From the NCBI RefSeq assembly GCF_005405005.1, contig NZ_BJDH01000004.1:124001-188000 (forward strand): a stretch of 64,000 bases of DNA, in the 5' to 3' direction. The translations under genes were made by a program, and so were the position numbers. The notes beneath the pieces were generated by a model. The model was not told the origin of the DNA. It saw only the letters and a program-made list of their open reading frames with translations, and searched no databases. Numbering within the stretch: position 1 is the first letter of the stretch; every line of letters starts with the position of its first letter. This DNA is from Lactiplantibacillus daoliensis (GTDB lineage: Bacteria > Bacillota > Bacilli > Lactobacillales > Lactobacillaceae). Below, piece by piece: positions 10,206 to 18,697 of the stretch.

Positions 10206-10355
10206 TTAAAATTCATTATAAATAAACTTCGCTTGGTTAATACCACTGTAACCATAAAGGTAAACCAGCGCCAACATGATAGCAAAATAAAATACTGTCA
10301 ATGAAATAAATTGAACTACTGGTCGATGAAACCAAACCTTCAATTTTGCAAACAT
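10206..10355 (-). CDS. dltX: DltX, small teichoic acid D-alanylation membrane protein (49 aa)
   Basis: This gene is short but clear. It starts at an ATG with a strong AGGAGGTGA site seven bases upstream and ends at TAA (10206-10208). The product begins MFAKLKVWFHRPVVQF, then has one membrane helix (about 17-34) and ends with the tail KFIYNEF, the conserved C-terminal motif known for DltX. DltX proteins are reported to be needed for D-alanylation with DltB and DltD. Its position directly ahead of dltA is the classical one. Confidence 0.93.
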   Translation of the reverse strand: MFAKLKVWFHRPVVQFISLTVFYFAIMLALVYLYGYSGINQAKFIYNEF

Positions 10356-10392
10356 GCAGTCACCTCCTAAAGATCAATTCTAATGAAATTTT

Positions 10393-11598
10393 TTAGTTCA
10401 AGTTCCCCTGCATCATTTCTTCATAAATCTTGCTCGTCGTCCCTGGCATATTTAGTGCTTGACGCCCATAGTTTGACAACAAGACCACGCCATTCTTACC
10501 ATCATTAGAGATCATCACGGCCGATTCTTGACCATAACCAACACCATGTAAGCGAAGTGTCTTAGAACTAATTCGATAGAGGCCGCCAGCATAGGGACCG
10601 GTCGCCGAACGCGTATGCAAGATATCAACGTTTGCCTTTGACAATAGGCGTCCTTTTAAGATGGCTGCCTCACTCTTAAATAAATCACTAGCACTCATAA
10701 ATATTTGTCCAGTGCCTAATTCATAAGTCATTTGGGCTCTAGACTCCGTTGCCTCTGGCGTATAGTCTGCATTAACTTGGGTTTTAGTTGCAAAATAACC
10801 CTTAGTAGCATTTTCACTAAGCTTATCCGTAACAAAACCCGTTTCTTGCAAATTTAGTTTTTGGATAAAATGCTTTTTGAAATACTGCTTGTAAGATACC
10901 CCACTCTGCTGACGAATAATTCCCGCCAACAATAAAAAGTTAACAGGGGCATAATTAAAGGTACCATGTATTTTTGAATTATACGTCGCATTCGTGACCG
11001 CAAAATTGACAACTTGATTTTCAGGAAGCGCCGTTTCAGGTGCCTTTTTCAACTGCAATCCAGTTGACATATCTAGCATCATCCGAATCGTAATATCATC
11101 ACCATGTGTAATGCTTGGATAATATTTCGACAACTTATCAGATAGTTTGATTTTGCCAGCCTGAACGAGCTGCATAATGCCTGCTGCGGTCAGAGACTTT
11201 TGAATCGACAAAATCTGAAACATTGAATGTGGCCCATTCTTGACCTTTTTCGCATAGTCCGCATACCCAAAACCCTTTTGATAAATCACTTTGTTGTCTT
11301 TAACGACTAAAGCCGTCCCAACAAATTGATCAGCATCTAACATTGACGTAATCTGTTGGTTCGTTGATTCCGTCTTGCTGAATGGATCAGCGTTAATTTT
11401 TTCAGCCAGCTTGCGCTTTTTGACTGTTTCACGTTTGACGCGCGCTGCTCGTTTCGAAGCTTTAGCACGTTTAGTAGCTGCCTGCTTTTTTTGCAGCACA
11501 ACCGCCGCTTGATGTTGTTCATAGTGCCGATAACCGACCCCCGCGCCGATTAAAACGATACCTGCCAACATAACTAATCCTAATTTCCATTGTTTCAC
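10393..11598 (-). CDS. dltE: DltE-type D-alanyl esterase (beta-lactamase/penicillin-binding fold, formerly pbpX2)
   Basis: The 401-aa protein has an N-terminal membrane anchor (about 7-22), a Lys/Arg-rich linker (about 35-68) and an extracellular serine-hydrolase domain. The SxxK motif is SIQK at Ser131. The second motif is Tyr216-Ala-Pro rather than Tyr-x-Asn, and the KTG box is replaced by HGVGYGQ. This pattern and its place ahead of dltX match DltE of Lactiplantibacillus plantarum, reported to remove D-alanine from lipoteichoic acid rather than act on peptidoglycan. Assignment to DltE is by motif and context; older annotation would read D-Ala-D-Ala carboxypeptidase. Confidence 0.9.
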   Translation of the reverse strand: MKQWKLGLVMLAGIVLIGAGVGYRHYEQHQAAVVLQKKQAATKRAKASKRAARVKRETVKKRKLAEKINADPFSKTESTNQQITSMLDADQFVGTALVVKDNKVIYQKGFGYADYAKKVKNGPHSMFQILSIQKSLTAAGIMQLVQAGKIKLSDKLSKYYPSITHGDDITIRMMLDMSTGLQLKKAPETALPENQVVNFAVTNATYNSKIHGTFNYAPVNFLLLAGIIRQQSGVSYKQYFKKHFIQKLNLQETGFVTDKLSENATKGYFATKTQVNADYTPEATESRAQMTYELGTGQIFMSASDLFKSEAAILKGRLLSKANVDILHTRSATGPYAGGLYRISSKTLRLHGVGYGQESAVMISNDGKNGVVLLSNYGRQALNMPGTTSKIYEEMMQGNLN

Positions 11599-11644
11599 AA
11601 TTATCAGCTTCCCCGTCAGTCAATTTACCACACAACATCACCGA

Positions 11645-11812
11645 CTAGCGGTACGTTAAGTTCAAGGAATAGTTTACCAAGCGATGCCGTTTATTCGTGG
11701 TTTGCACTTGAAAACCATAAAAGTCTGCACGTTCGCACTGCCAAATGACTCGCCTGTAACGATTTTGTAACATTACCGTTGAATTGCCCCCACTACTGTG
11801 ATTGAATCCCAT
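11645..11812 (-). CDS. Putative 55-aa protein at the head of the dlt operon
   Basis: Not recognised, and too short for common ORF callers. The ATG at 11812-11810 is preceded by AAGGAGGTGAACC, an essentially perfect Shine-Dalgarno at ideal spacing, and the frame stays open for 55 codons to TAG (11645-11647). The product is soluble, basic and rich in Arg, Asn, Gln and Tyr; it starts MGFNHSSGG and ends NYSLNLTYR. The next gene, dltE, starts 46 bases downstream on the same strand and no terminator lies between, so it is probably co-transcribed with the dlt genes. It could be a real small protein or a translated leader. Confidence 0.6.
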   Translation of the reverse strand: MGFNHSSGGNSTVMLQNRYRRVIWQCERADFYGFQVQTTNKRHRLVNYSLNLTYR

Positions 11813-11889
11813 TGGTTCACCTCCTTAATTAAGTCTAGCACCGACAATATTATAGTTATAATATATCGAAACCGTTTATTAAAAAAATG

Positions 11890-11902
11890 ACTGCCAGGCA
11901 GT
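11890..11902. promoter_or_regulatory. Short palindrome upstream of the dlt operon
   Basis: ACTGCC-A-GGCAGT is a perfect 6+1+6 dyad in the AT-rich gap ahead of the 55-aa ORF. On the minus strand it lies upstream of TATAAT-like boxes at about 11847-11865. It could be an operator for dlt expression; this is inference only. Confidence 0.3.
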
Positions 11903-11970
11903 TCAGTTAATAAACCAAGTCAGTCGCCTTTACGCAGTCTGATACGGATTCGTTCACATGAAAATAAAAA

Positions 11971-11998
11971 AGACATGCCTAGTTGCCCAGACATGTCT
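11971..11998 (-). terminator. Terminator of the hrcA-grpE-dnaK-dnaJ operon
   Basis: Stem AGACATG / CATGTCT with a 14-nt loop that can pair further. Read on the minus strand it is followed by TTTTTTATTTT. It lies just beyond the dnaJ stop and separates the heat-shock operon from dlt. Confidence 0.75.
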
Positions 11999-12008
11999 CA
12001 AAATCGCT

Positions 12009-13154
12009 TTAGACGCCACGAAGTTTATCGAATAGTGAACTCTTCCCATTACCGGCAACTGATTTACCGCTGGCTTTGGCAAAAGTCTTCAAAGCTTCTT
12101 TTTGACCTTTATTTAATTTTGTTGGGGTTTGAATTGAAACTGTGACTCGTTCGTCACCATTCCCGTTGCCACGTAAACGAGGAGCACCCTTACCACGTAA
12201 GCGGAAGGTTGTGCCGGTTTGTGTCCCAGCTGGAATCTTCAATTTAACATCACCATGGACCGTTTTAACGGCGACTTCATCACCCAAGGCCGCTTGTACG
12301 AAGTCAATCGGCAACTTAAAGTAAATCGTCGCACCGTCTCGTTCAAACTCATCACTAGGTTCAACTCGGAAAATAATAAACAAATCACCGTAAGGGCCAC
12401 CATTTGCTCCGGCTTCACCTTGGTTTTGAAGGCGCATTTGTTGGCCTTCTTCAACCCCAGCTGGCACCGTTACTTTAATGGAGTGACTTTGTTCCGTATG
12501 ACCGGAACCGCCACAAGTAGCACACTTATCTTTGATTTCCTTACCAGTTCCATGACAAACATCACAGACTTGTTGACTCATCATGCGACCAAGTGGGGTA
12601 TTCGTTTGAACTTGAATATAGCCACTCCCATGACATTTCGAACAAGTGACTGGTGACGTGCCAGGTTTGGCACCTGAACCGTGACAAGTTTCACATTGTT
12701 CTTCACGATTATACGTAATGTTGGTCTTTTTTCCGAAAATCGCATCTTCAAATTTCAGTGTCATTTCATATTGTAAATCACGGCCCTGTTGAGGTGCCGT
12801 CGGATTTGGCCGACGACCACCTCCGCCAGCACCACCAAAGAACGAACTGAAAATATCTTCGAAGCCACCGCCGCCAAAACCACCGAAGTCTTGACCGCCA
12901 AAGCCACCAGCACCGCCGCCGAAGCCTTGTTGTTGACCACCAGTTGAACCGAATTGATCATATTGCGCCCGTTTTTGCGGATCACCTAATGTTTCGTACG
13001 CTTCATTGACCGCTTTAAACTTATCTTCCGCGCCAGGTTCATGGTTCAAATCGGGATGGTACTTTTTTGAAAGCTTCCGGTAAGCTTTTTTAATTTCATC
13101 CTGACTGGCATCTTTTGCAACACCCAGAACCTTATATAAATCTTGTTCTGCCAT
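12009..13154 (-). CDS. dnaJ: Chaperone protein DnaJ
   Basis: DnaJ is the Hsp40 co-chaperone that delivers unfolded proteins to DnaK and stimulates its ATPase. The 381-aa type I protein has the J domain with His33-Pro34-Asp35, a Gly/Phe-rich linker (about 70-118), four CxxCxGxG zinc motifs ([32 protein letters not shown]) and the C-terminal substrate-binding domain. AGGAGG precedes the ATG. It is the last gene of the heat-shock operon. Confidence 0.98.
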   Translation of the reverse strand: MAEQDLYKVLGVAKDASQDEIKKAYRKLSKKYHPDLNHEPGAEDKFKAVNEAYETLGDPQKRAQYDQFGSTGGQQQGFGGGAGGFGGQDFGGFGGGGFEDIFSSFFGGAGGGGRRPNPTAPQQGRDLQYEMTLKFEDAIFGKKTNITYNREEQCETCHGSGAKPGTSPVTCSKCHGSGYIQVQTNTPLGRMMSQQVCDVCHGTGKEIKDKCATCGGSGHTEQSHSIKVTVPAGVEEGQQMRLQNQGEAGANGGPYGDLFIIFRVEPSDEFERDGATIYFKLPIDFVQAALGDEVAVKTVHGDVKLKIPAGTQTGTTFRLRGKGAPRLRGNGNGDERVTVSIQTPTKLNKGQKEALKTFAKASGKSVAGNGKSSLFDKLRGV

Positions 13155-13209
13155 TGTAACCTCCTAATGATCCTTAATAAAGTCTCATCAATACTAGCAT
13201 AGTTGACGC

Positions 13210-13241
13210 AAAAAGCCAAAGCCGCGCGGCCTTGGCTTTTT
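13210..13241 (-). terminator. Terminator-like hairpin between dnaK and dnaJ
   Basis: Arms AAAAAGCCAAAGCC and GGCCTTGGCTTTTT pair with one mismatch around a GCGC loop, with T residues on the minus strand after the stem. It lies about 17 bases after the dnaK stop and may partly terminate transcripts so that dnaJ is made at a lower level than dnaK. Confidence 0.65.
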
Positions 13242-13258
13242 GATCCAACCGGTAAATT

Positions 13259-15127
13259 TTACTTCTTATCCTTATCTTTATCTAAGTCTTCGAAGTCGCC
13301 ATCGACGGTATTGTCATCGTCTTTAGCATCACCCTTAGCATCTGCACCAGCAGCATCGGTGGCACCTTTAGCATCGCCTTGTGCTTGTTGCGTTTGTTGA
13401 TAGAGTTTAACTGATAAATCTTGAACGATCTTGTTCAAGTCGTCTTTCTTGGCTTTCATTTCTTCAACGTTGTTGTCATCTTGAGCTTTCTTCAAAGCAT
13501 CACGAGCATCTTGTGCTTTCTTGACTTCTTCGTCAGAAACCTTACCTTTAAGTTCCTTGAGCGTCTTATCAGTCGTAAAGATCAATTGGTCAACTTCATT
13601 CTTCAAGTCGACTTCTTCCTTACGTTTCTTATCAGCATCTTCGTTTTCTTTGGCTTCCTTGACCATTTGATCAATTTCTTCGTCAGAAAGACCCGATGAA
13701 CTCTTGATGGTGATCTTTTGTTCTTTGTTCGTGCCCATATCCTTAGCAGAAACGTTCACGATCCCGTTCTTATCAATATCGAACTTAACTTCGATTTGAG
13801 GAACACCACGAGGAGCAGCAGGAATATCAGTCAGTTGGAAACGACCCAACGTCTTGTTGTCAGCAGCCATTGGCCGTTCACCTTGTAAGACGTGAATATC
13901 AACAGCTGGTTGATTATCCGCAGCCGTCGAGAAGACTTGTGACTTGCTAGTAGGAATCGTCGTATTACGATCGATCAACTTAGTGAAGACACCACCCATG
14001 GTTTCAATCCCAAGTGATAATGGGGTGACATCCAAGAGGACAACATCCTTAACATCACCAGTGATGACCCCACCTTGAACAGCGGCACCTAAAGCAACGG
14101 CTTCATCTGGGTTAATTGAATGGTTTGATTCTTTACCCGTCCACTTTTCAACGGCTTCTTGAACGGCTGGAATCCGAGTTGAGCCACCGTTTAAGATCAC
14201 AACATCCAAGTCAGAAGCTTGTAAGTTGGCATCCTTCAAGGCATTCTCAACTGGAATCCGAGTCTTTTCAACTAAGTCTGCCGTTAATTCATTGAACTTG
14301 GCACGAGTTAAACTTTGTTCCAAATGTAATGGACCATTAGCGCCAGCAGAAATAAATGGCAAGCTGATATTTGCTTCAGAAACCCCTGAAAGATCCTTCT
14401 TAGCTTTTTCAGCAGCATCCTTTAACCGTTGTAAGGCCATCTTGTCTTGTGACAAGTCGACACCATTGTCAGCTTTGAAGCCGGCAACTAACCAGTCAAT
14501 GATCTTTTGGTCAAAGTCATCACCACCAAGATGAGTATCCCCGTTGGTTGATAAGACTTCAAACACACCGTCGCCTAATTCCAAGATGGAAACATCAAAA
14601 GTCCCACCACCAAGGTCATAAACTAAGATTTTTTCATCTTTGTCGGTTTTATCCAAACCATAAGCTAACGCAGCAGCTGTTGGTTCGTTGATAATCCGTT
14701 CAATGTTTAAGCCAGCAATCTTACCAGCATCTTTAGTAGCTTGACGTTGAGCATCGTTGAAGTATGCAGGCACGGTAACAACCGCTTTTTCAACGGTATC
14801 GCCCAAGTAATCTTCAGCAAATCCTTTGATGTACTGTAAAATCATTGCAGAAATTTGTTGTGGTGTATAATCTTTGCCTTCAATATTAACTTTGTAGCCT
14901 GCTTCACCCATGTGACGCTTGATTGAAGCAACCGTGTTAGGGTTAGTGATTGCTTGCCGTTTGGCAACTTCACCAACTTGAGTTTCGCCATCTTTGAAAG
15001 CCACAACTGAAGGAACCGTCCGGCCACCTTCTGGAGTGGTAATAATCTTTGGTTCGCTACCTTCGAGTACGGCAACTGCAGAGTTAGTCGTCCCGAGGTC
15101 AATCCCGATAATTTTATTACTTGCCAT
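13259..15127 (-). CDS. dnaK: Chaperone protein DnaK (Hsp70)
   Basis: DnaK is the ATP-dependent Hsp70 folding chaperone. The 622-aa protein shows the actin-like ATPase signatures [27 protein letters not shown] and [15 protein letters not shown], then the substrate-binding domain (about 365-580) and an acidic, Lys/Asp-rich tail ending DKDKDKK. As is usual in Firmicutes, the gap typical of the first ATPase lobe is present, so it is shorter than E. coli DnaK. AGAGG precedes the ATG. It follows grpE by about 40 bases. Confidence 0.98.
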   Translation of the reverse strand: MASNKIIGIDLGTTNSAVAVLEGSEPKIITTPEGGRTVPSVVAFKDGETQVGEVAKRQAITNPNTVASIKRHMGEAGYKVNIEGKDYTPQQISAMILQYIKGFAEDYLGDTVEKAVVTVPAYFNDAQRQATKDAGKIAGLNIERIINEPTAAALAYGLDKTDKDEKILVYDLGGGTFDVSILELGDGVFEVLSTNGDTHLGGDDFDQKIIDWLVAGFKADNGVDLSQDKMALQRLKDAAEKAKKDLSGVSEANISLPFISAGANGPLHLEQSLTRAKFNELTADLVEKTRIPVENALKDANLQASDLDVVILNGGSTRIPAVQEAVEKWTGKESNHSINPDEAVALGAAVQGGVITGDVKDVVLLDVTPLSLGIETMGGVFTKLIDRNTTIPTSKSQVFSTAADNQPAVDIHVLQGERPMAADNKTLGRFQLTDIPAAPRGVPQIEVKFDIDKNGIVNVSAKDMGTNKEQKITIKSSSGLSDEEIDQMVKEAKENEDADKKRKEEVDLKNEVDQLIFTTDKTLKELKGKVSDEEVKKAQDARDALKKAQDDNNVEEMKAKKDDLNKIVQDLSVKLYQQTQQAQGDAKGATDAAGADAKGDAKDDDNTVDGDFEDLDKDKDKK

Positions 15128-15166
15128 AAATTAACAAACCTCTTTTTAAATTTATTTTTTAATTAA

Positions 15167-15754
15167 TTACTGAGCCACAACGACCATTGCTGGACGTAGG
15201 GTTCGGTCTTTGAATAGGTAACCTTTTTGCAAAACCTGCACCACGGTTTCAGCCGGATGATCTTTGTCAGCAGGAACCGTTTGTACGGCCTGGTGAACAT
15301 TTGGATCAAAGGTTACACCGTCAGCTGGAACTTCGGTGACACTGTGCTTCTTCAAGGCTTCTTGCAAATGGCCATAGACCATTTCGACACCCTTCTTCAA
15401 CTGATTAGCAGTTTCATCCGTAGCATCTGCGGCTAAAGCGCGTTCCAAGTTATCCAACACTGGCAACACGTCTTTCGCCAACGCCTGACCATCATACTTG
15501 ATGATCGAAGCTTGTTCCTTTTTGAAGCGATTTTGCATATTGACCAATTCGGCTTGCGCGCGCAACAATTGATCATCTTTTGCATCTAATTGTTGTTTCA
15601 AATCGGCAATTTGCGCCTCGCGAGGATCAACTTTCGGTGCAGCCTTTTTAGCCTTGCCTGCTGATTTCTTCGTCGCTGAATCAGCGGCAGAAGTGGCAGT
15701 TTGACTAGCTGCACTTTCAGTTGGTTCAGTAGCACTTGTTGGTTTTTTTGCCAA
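15167..15754 (-). CDS. grpE: Nucleotide exchange factor GrpE
   Basis: GrpE releases ADP from DnaK. The likely start is the TTG at 15754, because AGGGAG lies nine bases before it; upstream in-frame GTG and ATG codons (15778 and 15763) have no usable site. This gives 195 aa. An Ala/Thr/Ser/Lys-rich N-terminal extension (about 1-45) is followed by a coiled coil (QIADLKQQLDAKDDQLLRAQ region) and the GrpE head, with the signature GVTFDPNVHQAVQ near the end. It sits between hrcA and dnaK. Confidence 0.95.
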   Translation of the reverse strand: MAKKPTSATEPTESAASQTATSAADSATKKSAGKAKKAAPKVDPREAQIADLKQQLDAKDDQLLRAQAELVNMQNRFKKEQASIIKYDGQALAKDVLPVLDNLERALAADATDETANQLKKGVEMVYGHLQEALKKHSVTEVPADGVTFDPNVHQAVQTVPADKDHPAETVVQVLQKGYLFKDRTLRPAMVVVAQ

Positions 15755-15774
15755 TGATTTCATCTCCCTGTCCG

Positions 15775-16818
15775 TCACTCGTCAAAGTACCGGTAATAAT
15801 CTAGCAATTTGCGGGCCAGTTCACGTTGAAACGCACCCATCAGACCAATCATCCGTGAATACGGCATAGCAGTCGGCCCAAGCAACGCAATGATGCCTTG
15901 CCCATGCTGATCGACGTCGTAAGTCGCGGTGATCAAACTGTAGTCTTTCAAGAGGTCGTTGGTAATTTCATTACCGATACGCACTTGGATGTGCTGCCCC
16001 GGTGTGCCAATAACATTGGCTAAGTTATCCGTTTGATCAAGTAATGAATACAATGATCGCATTTCCTTTGGATCTTGTAGGCTAGTGTAGTTAAAGAGAT
16101 TCAACTTACCACCCACATAGAATCGTTCAGAAGCTGCCTTGGACAATACACTGCCAAAAATCGCTAGGAAACCATCGGGATCTTGCAAATACTGCGCCAA
16201 CTTCAATGGAATTTCTTGCTGTAATTTTGCCAGCACGTCTTGTAACGGCAGACCAATCAATTGATCATCAATAAACCGGACCACGGGTTCTAACTCATCA
16301 CCGGAAAGATCATTCGGAATCGTGAACGTTTGGTTCTCAACGTCACCGTTATTTGTCACCAGAATGGCCATCACTTGATGATTGCCAAGTGGCACTAAAC
16401 GAAAACCGCTGAGCCGACTGTCCTTCAATTCCGGCCGCAACGTAAAAGTGGTATAACTTGTCAATTGAGATAAGATATCCGCCGATTGCGCCACGATCTC
16501 ATCGATTTTATGAAATTCACCACCCAACGAATGTTGGATGACCTTCAAGTCGCGATTGTCCACTTTTTCAGGGGTCAAAATATGATCAACATAATAACGA
16601 TAACCCTTAATTGATGGAATTCGACCGGAAGACAAATGCGTTTTGACGATTAATCCCAAATCCTCGAGCCGCGCCATTTCATTACGAATGGTCGCAGAGC
16701 TAACCTTCATTGGTAACTCTTGGACTAACGATTTGGACCCAACTGGGGAACCGCCTTCGGTATAGTCACGGACAATTGCCTTCAAAATTAGGCTTTGTCG
16801 TTCAGTTAACGTGATCAT
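15775..16818 (-). CDS. hrcA: Heat-inducible transcription repressor HrcA
   Basis: HrcA binds CIRCE operators and represses class I heat-shock genes; its activity is known in other Firmicutes to depend on GroEL. The protein (about 347 aa) has an N-terminal winged helix (ERQSLILKAIVRDYTEGG, then SSATIRNEMARLEDLGLI) and the HrcA C-terminal domain. GTG (16821) and ATG (16818) lie side by side after AGAGG, so the exact start is uncertain by one codon. It heads hrcA-grpE-dnaK-dnaJ and is preceded by its own CIRCE sites. Confidence 0.97.
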   Translation of the reverse strand: MITLTERQSLILKAIVRDYTEGGSPVGSKSLVQELPMKVSSATIRNEMARLEDLGLIVKTHLSSGRIPSIKGYRYYVDHILTPEKVDNRDLKVIQHSLGGEFHKIDEIVAQSADILSQLTSYTTFTLRPELKDSRLSGFRLVPLGNHQVMAILVTNNGDVENQTFTIPNDLSGDELEPVVRFIDDQLIGLPLQDVLAKLQQEIPLKLAQYLQDPDGFLAIFGSVLSKAASERFYVGGKLNLFNYTSLQDPKEMRSLYSLLDQTDNLANVIGTPGQHIQVRIGNEITNDLLKDYSLITATYDVDQHGQGIIALLGPTAMPYSRMIGLMGAFQRELARKLLDYYRYFDE

Positions 16819-16827
16819 CACCTCTTT

Positions 16828-16854
16828 TTAGCACTTAACTTAATGGAGTGCTAA
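16828..16854. promoter_or_regulatory. CIRCE operator 1 (HrcA binding site)
   Basis: TTAGCACTT, nine bases, GAGTGCTAA: the canonical 9-9-9 inverted repeat with one mismatch. It sits between the hrcA promoter and its ribosome binding site, so it can act both as operator and as a stem in the leader RNA. Confidence 0.95.
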
Positions 16855-16864
16855 CACAAGTACT

Positions 16865-16893
16865 AATATAACAACCCCTAACCCTAAAGTCAA
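16865..16893 (-). promoter_or_regulatory. Sigma-A promoter of hrcA operon
   Basis: On the minus strand TTGACT (16888-16893), a 17-bp spacer and TATATT (16865-16870). The two CIRCE elements flank this promoter on both sides. Confidence 0.85.
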
Positions 16894-16909
16894 GGAAAGA
16901 CAAAGTATT

Positions 16910-16936
16910 TTAGCAAAATAATTAGCCGAGTGCTAA
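16910..16936. promoter_or_regulatory. CIRCE operator 2 (one degenerate arm)
   Basis: TTAGCAAAA, nine bases, GAGTGCTAA: one arm is perfect, the other keeps six of nine bases. It lies upstream of the hrcA -35 box and touches the T run of the alsD terminator. Confidence 0.65.
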
Positions 16937-16940
16937 AAAA

Positions 16941-16964
16941 GTCCAAGGAACAAATTCCCTGGAC
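16941..16964 (-). terminator. Terminator after alsD
   Basis: Stem GTCCAAGGAA / TTCCCTGGAC (one G-T pair) with a CAAA loop, followed on the minus strand by six T (16935-16940). It insulates hrcA from the truB-ribF-alsD transcript. Confidence 0.85.
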
Positions 16965-16971
16965 CAGCAAA

Positions 16972-17682
16972 CTAGCGTTCAGCCTTGTTAATGGCCGAAT
17001 CAATGGTGTCATTATCAAATTTTTCAGCCAAGTAATCGGCATTGTCAATTGGCAAATGCACTTGAAAATCGGCAAACTTTTGCACGCTTAATTTCGCTTG
17101 ATCAATCTCAAAGTCCAATAAGTGACCGCCGAGTTGGTGATCTGTACTCAAGAAATGCAAATGGAACCCACCGACCGTCGCACCTTGGAACAAATGCGGC
17201 GCAAAATAACCAATAATTGTGCCTTCGACAGCAGTCCCCTCAAATTCTGGTTGGGTCGCCGTCGCAGCCACTAAGGTCTTATAAGGCTTAGTTTGGTGTG
17301 GTGCCACCCGTGTTTTAACACGCTTAAACATCCCGTCCACGCGTACTGCTGCGAAAACATTCATCAGTTGAAAGTCAGTGGCGACCTGACGCTGAAAATC
17401 AGCCATATCTAACTGACTCACTGTAGTCGCCTGTTGTGGGGCCTCGAAGTGAACCGATGCGAATGGTAAGGTTTCGGTGGCAGCAATCTCACGCACCTGG
17501 CCGTCTTCACGGGCCTGGTAAGCATGACCGTTCAAAATAATGACTTCACCATTTAAACCGTCCAAGGTCCCAATCCCAGTATCGCCATGAGCTAATAGCT
17601 CGCCAGCGGTAATCGTGCCGTCATATAGACCTGGAACTAATAGTCCTAACGTCCCATGTTGGAAAATTTTGCTTGTATCCAT
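16972..17682 (-). CDS. alsD: Alpha-acetolactate decarboxylase
   Basis: This enzyme converts acetolactate to acetoin in the cytoplasm and diverts pyruvate away from acid production. The 236-aa length is normal. Family features include the N-terminal FQHGTLGLLVPGLYDGT, HGDTGIGTLDGLNGE, and the zinc-binding stretch GGFHLHFLSTDHQLGGH with its histidines, followed by conserved VHLP. The gene starts five bases after ribF and ends at its own terminator. A metabolic gene between ribF and hrcA is not functionally linked to its neighbours in an obvious way. It is also called budA or aldB. Confidence 0.95.
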   Translation of the reverse strand: MDTSKIFQHGTLGLLVPGLYDGTITAGELLAHGDTGIGTLDGLNGEVIILNGHAYQAREDGQVREIAATETLPFASVHFEAPQQATTVSQLDMADFQRQVATDFQLMNVFAAVRVDGMFKRVKTRVAPHQTKPYKTLVAATATQPEFEGTAVEGTIIGYFAPHLFQGATVGGFHLHFLSTDHQLGGHLLDFEIDQAKLSVQKFADFQVHLPIDNADYLAEKFDNDTIDSAINKAER

Positions 17683-17687
17683 TTTTG

Positions 17688-18683
17688 CTAATCCTCCTGA
17701 TCAGTTTGCAATAATGACCATAAACGTGGTTCCGCGTGAAACAGTTGCGCCACATAATACGCGCGGGTAGCTTGTTCATCTGCTTGCAACTGGGCCACGA
17801 GTCCAGCCGCACCATCAAACTTGATTTCGCCCCGCATGCGATGTCCCCAGCGAATGGTTAACGCTTGACCATAAATGTCCCCGGTAAAATCTAATAAGTA
17901 AATTTCAACCGTGATGGGACGATTATCGCCAAAGGTGACATTCCGACCCACGGACGCCATGCCCAAGACCCACTGATCTTCGACCTGAACCATTACCGTA
18001 TAAATCCCGATTCCTGGCACCCGTGTATTATTACCATGTGCCACATTGGCCGTCGGAAACCCCAACGTCCGTCCACGAGCTTCCCCATGAACAACGGTCC
18101 CAGTGGTTTCGTATTGATAGCCAAGCAACTCATTTGCTTCATCCACTTGCCCCGCATCCAATGCTGAACGGATTCGGGTTGAACTAATTTTTTCTGTGCC
18201 ATCAACGGCCTTGGGAACTTCAACAATTTCAAAGCGTTGTCGTCCATACCCGCCAAGTCGTTGCATGTTTGCAGTCGCAGCTGGACCATAAGTGTAATCA
18301 AATCCAGCAACAACCGTCGTTGCATGCAGCCCAACAATCAATTGGTCCACAAACGCTTGCGGTGACAGCGACCCCACGATGGCATCAAGATGTAAGATAT
18401 ACAAAATGTCGACACCCAGCTCTGCCATCAATGTTTCTTTTTGCGCGATTGACGTTAAATAGCGCACATGTTCGGGCGCGGCATGTTGAAATACCACTGA
18501 GGGATGCTGATCAAAAGTCATGGCGGCGAGCTTAGTCCCGTTGCTGTCAGCCACTTTGCGAGCAGTCTCAATCACCCGTTGATGTCCACGATGCACGCCG
18601 TCAAAAAATCCCAGTGCCAAAGTAATCGCACTAGTAGAAATTTGAGCCGCCACATCGGGATATTTTAAATTAATCACCTGCAT
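17688..18683 (-). CDS. ribF: Bifunctional riboflavin kinase / FAD synthetase
   Basis: RibF phosphorylates riboflavin to FMN and adenylates FMN to FAD. The 331-aa protein has the N-terminal nucleotidyltransferase domain with LGFFDGVHRGHQ and EKISSTRIRSAL, then the C-terminal flavokinase domain with GEARGRTLGFPTANV and EIYLLDFTGDIYGQ. GGAGT precedes the ATG. It follows truB closely, the usual order in Firmicutes, and is followed by alsD after five bases. No FMN riboswitch is visible upstream. Confidence 0.96.
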   Translation of the reverse strand: MQVINLKYPDVAAQISTSAITLALGFFDGVHRGHQRVIETARKVADSNGTKLAAMTFDQHPSVVFQHAAPEHVRYLTSIAQKETLMAELGVDILYILHLDAIVGSLSPQAFVDQLIVGLHATTVVAGFDYTYGPAATANMQRLGGYGRQRFEIVEVPKAVDGTEKISSTRIRSALDAGQVDEANELLGYQYETTGTVVHGEARGRTLGFPTANVAHGNNTRVPGIGIYTVMVQVEDQWVLGMASVGRNVTFGDNRPITVEIYLLDFTGDIYGQALTIRWGHRMRGEIKFDGAAGLVAQLQADEQATRAYYVAQLFHAEPRLWSLLQTDQED

Positions 18684-18697
18684 GTCACAAAAACTCC

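Noticed and set aside
12219-12656. 145-aa frame on the plus strand opposite dnaJ
   Set aside because: It is antisense to the conserved zinc-finger and C-terminal region of DnaJ, has no ribosome binding site and is a shadow of codon bias.
15128-15166. A CIRCE site before dnaK
   Set aside because: The short grpE-dnaK gap has no TTAGCACTC / GAGTGCTAA arms.
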